Part shown: positions 1 through 7,102 of the stretch, one piece after another
How the letters are laid out: every line of letters starts with the position of its first letter
How positions within the stretch are numbered: the stretch's first letter is position 1
Assembly (NCBI GenBank): GCA_000482145.1
Contig: AUXH01000433.1
Span: 1 to 16,567 of the forward strand
Direction of reading: 5' to 3'
From: Strigomonas culicis
Taxonomy: Eukaryota > Euglenozoa > Kinetoplastea > Trypanosomatida > Trypanosomatidae
DNA: 16,567 bases
Position numbers and translations under genes: made by a program
The notes under the pieces: model-generated
Told to the model about the DNA's origin: nothing
Database searches by the model: none
What the model saw: the letters and a program-made list of their open reading frames with translations, nothing else

Positions 1-1038
1 GCCGCCGCCGCCGCCGCCACGGCCGCCGTACAGCAGACTGCTCGCGGCGTACAGCACGCGGAGCGCCGACAGCGGGCGCGAGGCGGGCGGCGCCGGGCTG
101 TGCGTGGGGGGCTGCGGCCGCCCCTCGTGCTCCGCGCAAACCGTCAGCAGCGCGTCGGACTGATAGAAGAGCGTGGCCGTGTGCGCGCGCAGCACGGGCT
201 CCGCCGTCGCGGGCTCGACCTCATTCGAGAAGCAGCGCAGCCGTGGCAGCTGCAGCACACCGCGGCCGTTGGTGGCGGTGCCCTCCGCAAAGTACACGAG
301 CGGCACGCGGAGCTGCCGCGCGCGGCACTGCGCGGCGAGCGCCACGTCCACGTACGGCTTGTGCGGCGCGGCGTCCGCGTGCGACGAGCTGTCGAGCGTC
401 TCCCGCTGCCACCGGGCCAGCGCCTGCACGTAGGGGAGCGTGTTGCTGCGATGGATGTGGCGCCACACGTGGTAGCGCTGCAGGGCCCCAGGCAAAAAGA
501 GCTGCACCGTCTCTGCGGACGGCGACGGCGGCGGCGAGGCAAAAAAGCCGGCTGGCGGCGTCGGGAAGGCGACCGCGAGGAACGGCTTCTTCAGAATGAC
601 CTCCAACACCATGAAGTCCCACACGGACTGTGAGTTGCAGAAGACAATATCACCACCGTTGATGCTGTTCCTTTTCGACGGTGGCACGGCGCCGGTGCTG
701 TACATCATGGGGTCGATCTTCACGGGAAGCACGTGGCCGAGAAAAAAAAAGAAGCCGCGCAGCAGCAGCCCCTCGCGCAGCAGCCCAAGGCCGCTGTACG
801 TGTAGACGGCCTCTGCCGCCTCCATACACCCGCAGAGACGGCCCAGCAGGTTGTAGCAGAGTCCATACACGAGGACTGCTTCGACCAGCAAGAGCAGCGT
901 CGCGAAGACGAAGAGGAAGAGAAGGCGGCAGGGGAACATGATTGGCGACAGGAAGCGGCCGAGCGCACTCGGCACCCGCTGTGTGAGGAATGGGTTCACA
1001 CCGGTGGCGGCGTCGCTGAACTTTCTATATTTTTCCAT
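1..1038 (-). CDS. Lysophospholipid acyltransferase, PlsC/LPCAT-like (3' end cut by window)
   Basis: I translated the minus strand from the ATG at 1038 to the window edge: 346 codons with no stop, in GC-rich trypanosomatid-like codon use. An in-frame stop lies upstream near 1075-1077 and no other ATG intervenes. The N-terminus has an NPF motif (residues 15-17) and FPCRLL at 35-40 leading into a hydrophobic segment (about 33-61), an arrangement like animal LPCAT enzymes. The block GDIVFCNSQSVWD (129-141) sits where acyltransferase motif I (H-x4-D) belongs, but the histidine position is Ser136; Asp141 is kept. FAEGTATNGRG (250-260) is a clear motif III (FPEGT type). Such enzymes move a fatty acid from acyl-CoA to a lysophospholipid or lysophosphatidate at the ER membrane. 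The visible part ends in a run of six Gly. The substrate cannot be read from sequence. The family call is fairly sure; activity is less sure because of the missing His. Confidence 0.8.
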   Translation of the reverse strand, partial: MEKYRKFSDAATGVNPFLTQRVPSALGRFLSPIMFPCRLLFLFVFATLLLLVEAVLVYGLCYNLLGRLCGCMEAAEAVYTYSGLGLLREGLLLRGFFFFLGHVLPVKIDPMMYSTGAVPPSKRNSINGGDIVFCNSQSVWDFMVLEVILKKPFLAVAFPTPPAGFFASPPPSPSAETVQLFLPGALQRYHVWRHIHRSNTLPYVQALARWQRETLDSSSHADAAPHKPYVDVALAAQCRARQLRVPLVYFAEGTATNGRGVLQLPRLRCFSNEVEPATAEPVLRAHTATLFYQSDALLTVCAEHEGRPQPPTHSPAPPASRPLSALRVLYAASSLLYGGRGGGGGG

Positions 1039-1527
1039 GTTTTTTTTTTTAAAGGTGTGTTCTTTTATCGATGATTATTCTACTGTATCATTTTTAGAGA
1101 GGGAGAAGAGCAGTATTGAAAGAGAGAGTATTTACCTCCAAAACAATCAGTAGACACTATATACATTCCTATTGTGTTCATAGCAAGAATGTGGAGTTTA
1201 GCTTTCCATGTACTTTAAGTTAATGTATTAAGAATATCATAAACATGAATTAAATATGATTCGGAGAAAGAGAAAAAAAGTTTTTTTTTCTTTAAAACAT
1301 GTTCTTCGTTTTATGCTGTCGTTATTGCGAATTTATTCGTTTTTTTTTGTTTTTGGTTAAACTAGAAGAGCATCTATTGTCGTTTTAGTATTGAAAATGC
1401 ATACCATACAGTGATGAAAAAGAAAAAGTGCTGAGTAACAACAAAGCCTCACCAGGGAAGAGCGAGAGGTCACAAGTTATAAAGATGCTCTCAACAGCGT
1501 GCAGTGCTACGCGTGCCGTCCCCTGCC
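1039..1527. other. Intergenic spacer between channel and acyltransferase genes
   Basis: This AT-rich stretch has no credible ORF. On the minus strand it should hold the 3' UTR and poly(A) region of the K+ channel gene, then the splice acceptor and 5' UTR of the acyltransferase gene. It contains a small A/T inverted repeat (1271-1291, an A run facing a T run) and further homopolymer T runs near 1341-1349. A second, weaker pyrimidine tract on the minus strand (about 1280-1262) has no AG close behind it. Nothing else is recognised. Confidence 0.7.
1083..1130 (-). promoter_or_regulatory. Predicted spliced-leader acceptor for the acyltransferase gene
   Basis: On the minus strand a pyrimidine-rich tract (1130-1096, one short interruption) is followed by the first AG at 1084-1083. 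This would give a 5' UTR of about 44 nt before the ATG at 1038. A run of about eleven A lies just ahead of that ATG. Position is inferred from tract and AG only. Confidence 0.55.
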
Positions 1528-4098
1528 TTACTCAGACTCCGTCGTGGTGCTCTCCACCGTCATATGCGGGACCACCTCGTTGAAGTAGTGGTAGTCGAGG
1601 TAGACCGCCGTGCTGTGCGGCTGCATGTGGACGAGCTTGGACGAGAACTTGTAGTGCGTGACGATCTCCGTCGTGGTGTAGGACTGCTTCGACACAATGA
1701 CGGCACCGGTCTCCATTTCCGTCGCATCGAACACCGCCACAATCTGAAAGCGGTGCGACCGGAGTTCGCGTTTATCCTTGTCGGTGTACGCGGTCGCGTT
1801 TGTCCGACGGTCCTGCACCACGTCCTCATAATGGCTGTGGCTATTTTGGTTGTTGTTGTTGGCGTCGCTGCCGTCGTTGAACAGCAAGCCCTCGCCCATC
1901 GCAATGGCCCCGAGGCGCGAGAGGTCCATGAAGCGGTACAGCGGGCTCCGCTCATCGATGAGGTGCGTGATCGTGCATGGATACCACAGTGACAGTTGTC
2001 CGTCCTTGTTGTTGTACACCTCCTCCGCACAGCTCCACTTGAGCTCGTGCACCTTCAGCCGCACACGCTTATACCGGTCGGCGTTCATGGCAAAGAAGGA
2101 CTCCTCGTCGAGGGCGTCGTTCCCAAAGTTGATGGTCGTTGTCGGGTTGTTCATGTGTCGTGCGTTGGGAGACGCCCGCGCGAAGCTGCTGGCACTATTG
2201 CTATTGTTATTGTTGTTTCCTTGATACACAGGCGACTTGACGCCGCGCTCGTTGTCGGAGGCAGCGGAGGTATTTGTCTTATCTGACAGAACGTCCTCAC
2301 TGCTGTTGCTGACTCTGCTGCTGGTCCCACTGCTGCTGCTGCTGCTGCTACTCGCCGCGCTGCTGCCACCATCGGCGCTACTGCCGCTGTGGCTACGGAG
2401 CTGTGCGCTGCTGTTCTTGTGCCGCGCTGCGGTTGCCATCGTTTTCGCCTTCCTTCGCCTCGTCTCGACTGCTGCAGCCTTGGCCTTCCGAAGCTTGTGC
2501 TTGTGCGACCCCTTCGGCTGCTTCTCCGCGGAGCTCGCGCGGCTGCTGCTGCGGTCCGTCGCGGTCGAGGACGCGGCCGACGGCGCGCGGCCGGCGGCGG
2601 GGGCGGCCTCGTCGCCGGCGGTGCCGTACCGGTCCGTGTGCTGGCCGGTGCTGCGAGGGCAGCTGCTCGCGCTGCTGTGGCTGCGCGCGTCGTCCTGCTC
2701 CACGGTGGTCTTGCTGGCGGGGTCGGGGCGTCGCGGCTCGGCCGGCCGCCCGCGCCGGGACCCGTCGTCGCCGCCGCCGGCGGTGGACCGCTTCTCGCGG
2801 TGGTGGCGCTTCTCCTTCCCCTTCCCCGCGTTGAGCTTGCGTAGCAGCTCCTCCTGTTTGAACTGCAGAAGGGAGCGGATGTTCGGGTCCAGCGCGGCGA
2901 AGCTGGTGTTCCCGATGCCGATGTTCGGCTTGTGCCCGAGCAGCTCCTGTGTCAGCGCGGCGGCGGCCTGCACCTGGTAGTCGCTCGCCTCGCGCGAGGC
3001 GAGGCCGCCGGCGTCGTTGCTGTTCACGTGCGAACCGCGGTGGCGGTGGTGGTGCGGCGGGCCGCGGCGCGCGCCGGGCGGCAGCAGCGCGTTCGTGTGG
3101 TTCAGCCGCTGCTGCCGCCGCGTGCGGCGCCACACGCGCCGCTCCCGCTGCAGCTGCCGGTACTCGTCCAGGGGCTCCGCGGAGACGACAAACAGGCGCA
3201 GCTTGCCGTGGGCAAGCGGCTTCGTGTTCTCCACGTTCGCCATACGGAAGGACAGCTTCCACTGGTCGAGGCGGCCCGGCACCGGCACCAGTGTGCAGAA
3301 CTGACTGTAGATGATGCGGCTACCCAGTTTGCCGGTGTACTCCGCCTTTCCCACGACAAGCGCGGCGACGAGCCCGACAAAGATAATGTTAATGTAGCTA
3401 CAGAACATGACGAGGATGGTGCGGCCGCGGTAGCAGAGGTTGTTCGGGTCCGTCATCGTCTCCGGGTCCTCGCCGAGGTAGCCGCCGTTGGCGGCGAGGC
3501 TCACAATGGTGAAGTAGAGCGAGTTGATATAGTTCACACCCTTCCCCGCCCCGCAGTAGTTCCCCCACACAAAGTACAGCACGGAGATGATCAGCAACAG
3601 GGTGAGGTAGACAACGATGGAGAAGCTCAGAAGGAAGCGCCAGCTCTGCGACCGCAGCACGTAGAAGAGAGCTCCCTTCTTGAAGCGAAATGACCGCACG
3701 CCGGTCTGCCGCGTCGTCAGATTGCCCTCCTCGTCAAACATCCGCACTTGCTGCTTGTGGCATGGCGGCACCACGTTGTACGCCGTGCTGTTCTCGTTCA
3801 TGAGGTCGTGGAGGTTCTGGTAGGAGCTGCCACTGCCACCAGGCTTCATGGGGGAGCCGAAGGATGCCTTGCTGGAGGTCGTGCGCGGGAGCACGGGCGC
3901 AAGCGCGGGGACGGCGGTCGCGTTCACCGTGCTGCTGTTCGCGTCCGTCGTCGCGCTGACAGGCACGCTGACGGCCGCCGCGGACGTGGAGCCGGTTGCG
4001 CCGTAGTTGGGCGGTGCCTGGTAGAGAGAGCCCATGAGGTGCTCCGGCACGGCGCTGCTGGCCTGGTGCCGGGGTGCAATGGACACACCACGAGGCAT
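1528..4098 (-). CDS. IRK: Inward-rectifier-type K+ channel, trypanosomatid IRK homologue
   Basis: The protein has 856 residues; the ATG at 4098 is the first in frame after an upstream stop. Residues 1-135 are Ser/Ala/Thr-rich. A slide-helix-like stretch with Trp153-Arg154 leads to TM1 (about 154-178). The pore loop is about 189-213 and TM2 about 226-250. Cys182 and Cys222 flank the pore like the disulfide pair of Kir channels. The filter reads SLAANGGYLGEDPE (200-213), not the usual TxGYG. The Kir cytoplasmic domain begins after TM2 (FRMANVE, 284-290) and resumes at about 673: LWYPCTITHLIDERSPLY (704-721) matches the Kir TIxHxIDxxSPL motif, and FQIVAVFDATEMETG (784-798) plus KQSYTTTEIVTHYKF (804-818) match the later strands. 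Between lie about 360 low-complexity Ser/Arg/His/Lys-rich residues. T. brucei IRK is reported as a potassium channel without the signature sequence, located to acidocalcisomes; the same role here is inference from family. Confidence 0.9.
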   Translation of the reverse strand: MPRGVSIAPRHQASSAVPEHLMGSLYQAPPNYGATGSTSAAAVSVPVSATTDANSSTVNATAVPALAPVLPRTTSSKASFGSPMKPGGSGSSYQNLHDLMNENSTAYNVVPPCHKQQVRMFDEEGNLTTRQTGVRSFRFKKGALFYVLRSQSWRFLLSFSIVVYLTLLLIISVLYFVWGNYCGAGKGVNYINSLYFTIVSLAANGGYLGEDPETMTDPNNLCYRGRTILVMFCSYINIIFVGLVAALVVGKAEYTGKLGSRIIYSQFCTLVPVPGRLDQWKLSFRMANVENTKPLAHGKLRLFVVSAEPLDEYRQLQRERRVWRRTRRQQRLNHTNALLPPGARRGPPHHHRHRGSHVNSNDAGGLASREASDYQVQAAAALTQELLGHKPNIGIGNTSFAALDPNIRSLLQFKQEELLRKLNAGKGKEKRHHREKRSTAGGGDDGSRRGRPAEPRRPDPASKTTVEQDDARSHSSASSCPRSTGQHTDRYGTAGDEAAPAAGRAPSAASSTATDRSSSRASSAEKQPKGSHKHKLRKAKAAAVETRRRKAKTMATAARHKNSSAQLRSHSGSSADGGSSAASSSSSSSSGTSSRVSNSSEDVLSDKTNTSAASDNERGVKSPVYQGNNNNNSNSASSFARASPNARHMNNPTTTINFGNDALDEESFFAMNADRYKRVRLKVHELKWSCAEEVYNNKDGQLSLWYPCTITHLIDERSPLYRFMDLSRLGAIAMGEGLLFNDGSDANNNNQNSHSHYEDVVQDRRTNATAYTDKDKRELRSHRFQIVAVFDATEMETGAVIVSKQSYTTTEIVTHYKFSSKLVHMQPHSTAVYLDYHYFNEVVPHMTVESTTTESE
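2328..2350 (+). repeat. (CTG)n tract encoding a Ser run
   Basis: A perfect CTG-type trinucleotide tract on the plus strand reads as AGC codons on the minus strand. It encodes most of the eight-Ser run (residues 583-590) in the low-complexity insert of the channel. Confidence 0.75.
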
Positions 4099-4179
4099 TA
4101 TTATGGTATATATCGATATATAAAAAAGATTTATGTTTATCTATAGAGAAACGTTATCAAAAATAACACAGAATACAGG

Positions 4180-4220
4180 CTGAGTAGAGAAGAAAGCAAA
4201 GAAAAAAAGAAGAGAGAGAG
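4180..4220 (-). promoter_or_regulatory. Predicted spliced-leader acceptor for the K+ channel gene
   Basis: On the minus strand a long C/T tract (4220-4182, with single-base interruptions) runs directly into CTCAG, with the AG at 4181-4180. The 5' UTR would be about 81 nt to the ATG at 4098. This is the cleanest acceptor in the window. Confidence 0.65.
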
Positions 4221-4244
4221 TGGAATGAGCTAAAAAAAAAACGC

Positions 4245-4252
<8 letters not shown>

Positions 4253-4276
<24 letters not shown>
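4253..4276. repeat. (TA)n microsatellite
   Basis: A perfect TA alternation of about 24 bases, just upstream of the channel's polypyrimidine tract in the direction of transcription. It is self-complementary and may form cruciform or hairpin structure in RNA. Confidence 0.9.
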
Positions 4277-4401
4277 TGTGTATATTATCAGGGACACACA
4301 CGAAAAAGAAAAGAGAGAAAATTATGAGATTATGTTCACAAACACAAAAGTGTAAGTTAATCATTTCTTCTTTTAGTTTTAGTTTCAAGTTATGTTACAT
4401 C

Positions 4402-4419
4402 TATATATATATATATATT
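4402..4419. repeat. (TA)n microsatellite
   Basis: A TA alternation of about 18 bases, the second of three in this spacer. Confidence 0.85.
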
Positions 4420-4769
4420 TGTAGAAACAAGAGTTATAGATATAAAGAAAAAAAAAAGAAAAAGTTGGTAATGCATGCACTGTTCTCAGACACAAGTAAA
4501 GTGGCGGTATTGGAAAACGAAACAAAAATCTATATAATGATGAGTGTGAGAGTAAACGATAGTAACCACCAACATCATCGCTAGTTTTTTTCCCCCATTT
4601 CTTTTTTTCCTTTAGTATATTAACAACCGTGTTTAATCATCAACAAACAACAGAAAAAAAAAACACCTCACCCAAACCGAGAAACATCCATACTGCACAC
4701 ACAAACTCTATAAGAACTTCAAAAAACAAAAGCAAACCACACAAACACACACATACATATATAGACGTG

Positions 4770-4795
4770 TATATATATATATATATATATATATA
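4770..4795. repeat. (TA)n microsatellite
   Basis: A TA alternation of about 26 bases, the third and longest in this spacer. It lies about 95 bases past the phosphatase stop codon in its inferred 3' UTR, and is preceded on the plus strand by a CA-rich stretch (about 4733-4757). Confidence 0.9.
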
Positions 4796-4888
4796 CTCAC
4801 CTATATACCTATACATAACAAACTATAAAATGAGAGAAGGAAGAAGACCATCTAATTCGATGTACGCGAAACCAGAATCCCACCCCTG

Positions 4889-6754
4889 CTACAGCCGCTG
4901 GCCTTCTTCCACATACTCCTCTTCCTCCTCCTCATAGGTGTCGGCCGTCTTCACGATGAGACGTATTTTGCCATCCGCGACGAGCACCACCCCGGCGCCG
5001 TTCTGATGCCCGACGTAGGCACTCGTACTGAAGATGGTGAACACCCGCGCGTTCTTGCTGAGCTTCAGCCCGTCCGACTTCTCCTGGTGGGCACGGAATA
5101 TGTACTCGAAGTGGAAGTGGTCGAGGAAGTCGTCCACCGCCTTGCTGCCGAAGAGAATCACGCCGGTGCCGCGCGGGTTGCTACCGAAGCCGTAGTCGTC
5201 CAACTTACTCTCGTTCTCCGCGGGGTCCGCCCAGCACGTGTCCATTCCCGTCTGGCGGAACTTCTGGTGCGTCGCCGTCTCATTGTCCGGCACCTGGAAG
5301 AAGCTCTCCATCGGCGGGAAGTCGTCGCTCTGCAGCATCTCCAGCCGGTCGTCGACCCCCCCGCGGTAGCGCGGGATGCCGCCGTGGGTACAGTAGATGC
5401 GGTGGTCGATGTTCGCGGTGAGCGGCAGGTAGGAGAAGGCGGTGCTCGCCTGCCGCCACAGCTCCTCGCCGAGCGCGGGGCCGAGCACCGCGTGGCACTG
5501 AGCGCGGAAGCTCGTGTTGCCGTAGCCGCCAATGTCGCCGCTGACGAGCGTGTCCTCGTGGTTGCCGCGCAGCAGCAGAACCTTGTGGGGCGCAATCACC
5601 TTCATCGCGAAGAGGTAGGCGATCACCTCGACGCTGAACTCCCCGCGGTCCACGTAGTCACCGAGGAAGACGAAGCGGTGCGGGGTGTAGCGCAGGTCCT
5701 GGAAGCTAATGAGGTTGTCCATGAAGTAGAAGAGGTCGCGGAAGTTGCCGTGGAGATCGCCAAAGACGTAGCACGGACTCGTGACGGTGCCGTGGCGCGG
5801 CTCCGACTGCAGCACGCGCTGCACTTCCTTGCTCAGGCTCACCATCGTGCGCCCAAAGCCCTCCACGTCATCCGGCAGGTGCTGGCAGCCGTTGCGCACG
5901 GCGAAGGTCTTCACAATGTAGTGGTAGATGGCGTTGCCGTAGGAGGACACGGGGCTGAGGCACTCCCTGCTGTACTGCGTGTTGAAGAGCCGCAGTGTTT
6001 GCAGCGAGATGAGCGCGTCCGCGTCGAGTGACATGTCGCGCGGGAGGAAGAGACCGCCGTTGAGGTTCAGCTGCGTGACGCCCGCGCGCTGGCTGAGCGC
6101 GGCCGCGATCTGCTTGGACGGGTCCTGCGGCGACGGCTCGTCCTCCGCGGCGGTGCCGCACAGCACCGTCGTGCCGCGCGTCGCGCCGGCCACCTCCTCG
6201 TCGATGCCACCGCCGCCGCCGCCCGCGTGCCCTTGCGCGCTGGACGAGGACGCACCCTCGGGCCCCTCCTGGCGGAGGCTGCTGGTGGACTGGCGGGGGT
6301 AGCTGCGCGCGCTGCCGGGGGAGTCGTCGAGGAACCGCGACGAGACGACCGGCGTGTCGGCGTCCCGCATGTCCTCGCGGCCGTACGTCTTGTCCAACAC
6401 CGCCGACATGGGCACGCTCAGCGCGCTGCCGTTCTCGATCACCATGACGGACATGGATATCTCGTACTGCTTCACGTTGTGGCTGCTGCTGTCCATGTGG
6501 CTGTCGCGCGGGCCGAGGCTGAGCCGCGCCGCCGCGGGCGACATGCCGATGTTCGTCAGTGACGTGGCCGGGTCCTGGTGCACGTCGGCGCTGACGGAGC
6601 TGTTGTTCATGTTCTGGACGGAGCCGCGGCTGACGCTGCCGCGGGTGCCGCGGAGCTGCCGGCTGAGCGCGCTGTTCTCGGACTGCAGGTCCAGTATCTT
6701 CAGCATGAGGGCTTCCCGCGTGAGGTTCTCCAGCGACTGTAGAGAGGAGGTCAT
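4889..6754 (-). CDS. PPP-family serine/threonine protein phosphatase with long N-terminal extension
   Basis: The protein has 621 residues from the ATG at 6754. The frame is open further upstream but holds no earlier ATG before the predicted splice site. Residues 5-33 have Leu-rich heptad character (short coiled coil); about 35-320 are mostly low complexity and Ser-rich. The catalytic core runs from about 325 to 600: GDLHG (332-336), GDYVDRG (365-371), LRGNHE (395-400), CTHGG (455-459) and RAHQ (554-557). All six metal ligands of PP1-type enzymes have counterparts (Asp333, His335, Asp366, Asn398, His457, His556), as does the catalytic His399, so it should be an active two-metal phosphatase for phospho-Ser/Thr. 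The usual SAPNYCGEFDNAG loop is altered to STSAYVGHQNGAG (576-588), keeping the Tyr (580). The C-terminus has seven Glu in an acidic tail (608-618). It fits neither PP1, PP2A, PP2B nor PP5 closely; a kinetoplastid-specific subfamily is likely but not proven. Substrates are unknown. Confidence 0.92.
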   Translation of the reverse strand: MTSSLQSLENLTREALMLKILDLQSENSALSRQLRGTRGSVSRGSVQNMNNSSVSADVHQDPATSLTNIGMSPAAARLSLGPRDSHMDSSSHNVKQYEISMSVMVIENGSALSVPMSAVLDKTYGREDMRDADTPVVSSRFLDDSPGSARSYPRQSTSSLRQEGPEGASSSSAQGHAGGGGGGIDEEVAGATRGTTVLCGTAAEDEPSPQDPSKQIAAALSQRAGVTQLNLNGGLFLPRDMSLDADALISLQTLRLFNTQYSRECLSPVSSYGNAIYHYIVKTFAVRNGCQHLPDDVEGFGRTMVSLSKEVQRVLQSEPRHGTVTSPCYVFGDLHGNFRDLFYFMDNLISFQDLRYTPHRFVFLGDYVDRGEFSVEVIAYLFAMKVIAPHKVLLLRGNHEDTLVSGDIGGYGNTSFRAQCHAVLGPALGEELWRQASTAFSYLPLTANIDHRIYCTHGGIPRYRGGVDDRLEMLQSDDFPPMESFFQVPDNETATHQKFRQTGMDTCWADPAENESKLDDYGFGSNPRGTGVILFGSKAVDDFLDHFHFEYIFRAHQEKSDGLKLSKNARVFTIFSTSAYVGHQNGAGVVLVADGKIRLIVKTADTYEEEEEEYVEEGQRL

Positions 6755-7102
6755 CGCAAAGAAAAGCACCGCTTCAAACAGAAGCTGGCGATCGTTAGGA
6801 CTACGACTAGATAGAAATAGAGGGCTCTGTGCCTATGTTACTGCGAACGAAGAGAGGATGAAAAAAAAAAAAAAGAAGGAACATGTGAGTGAAGAAATAA
6901 CCATAATAATGCCGTTGTGGTATCGTGTGCACTTTTTTCGCAGCAGTACATACATATGCTGGGGAATTACTGTAGTCAAATCTCAAAAAGAAAGAAATAA
7001 ACAAAACGTAGTATATACAAGTAAAAAGCAGTGACGCTAACAGTCAAAACAACAACAATACCAACAGTGATAACAATAATACATAAAAAAAAATACCACC
7101 TC
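6755..7102. other. Intergenic spacer between giant gene and phosphatase gene
   Basis: An AT-rich spacer of 348 bases holding the inferred 3' UTR of the giant gene and the acceptor and 5' UTR of the phosphatase gene. It has CAA/AAT-rich sequence near 7044-7092 and the 14-base A run at 6861-6874. No other gene was recognised. Confidence 0.7.
6841..6880 (-). promoter_or_regulatory. Predicted spliced-leader acceptor for the phosphatase gene
   Basis: On the minus strand a pyrimidine tract with a run of 14 T (6880-6851) is followed by TTCGCAG, with the AG at 6842-6841. The 5' UTR would be about 86 nt. This supports the ATG at 6754 as the start. Confidence 0.65.

Larger units (their letters stand above)
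4099..4888. other. Intergenic spacer between phosphatase and channel genes
   Basis: This is the longest spacer (790 bases). It is strongly AT-rich, with three long (TA)n tracts, CA-rich and CAA-rich stretches on the plus strand (about 4628-4757), and the channel's splice acceptor at 4180. Open frames on the plus strand run through simple repeats and show no protein-like composition. It should contain the phosphatase 3' UTR with its poly(A) sites and the channel 5' UTR. No RNA gene was recognised. Confidence 0.7.

Noticed and set aside
144..968. Several minus-strand and plus-strand frames (144-542, 221-622, 720-968, 100-633) near the window start
   Set aside because: They overlap, in other phases, the acyltransferase frame that carries the family motifs.
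1271..1291. A/T inverted repeat as a transcription terminator
   Set aside because: It is a pure A-run facing a T-run inside a polycistronic unit; such homopolymers are common in these spacers and nothing supports termination here.
2237..2980. Plus-strand open frame rich in Leu/Ser/Arg opposite the channel insert
   Set aside because: Antisense shadow of low-complexity Ser/Arg-rich coding sequence; the Leu runs come from (CTG)n.
4276..4937. Two plus-strand frames of about 100 codons in the channel-phosphatase spacer
   Set aside because: They run through (TA)n, (CA)n and A-rich repeats, have no protein-like composition, and point against the transcription unit.
5006..6031. Plus-strand open frame of 341 codons opposite the phosphatase
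   Set aside because: It lies exactly antisense to the conserved catalytic core. Its Val/Ala/Glu/Arg-rich composition is the expected by-product of GC-rich codons on the other strand.
6755..6769. Upstream GTG start for the phosphatase, adding five residues
   Set aside because: Nuclear eukaryotic genes start at ATG; the ATG at 6754 lies about 86 nt after a good splice acceptor.
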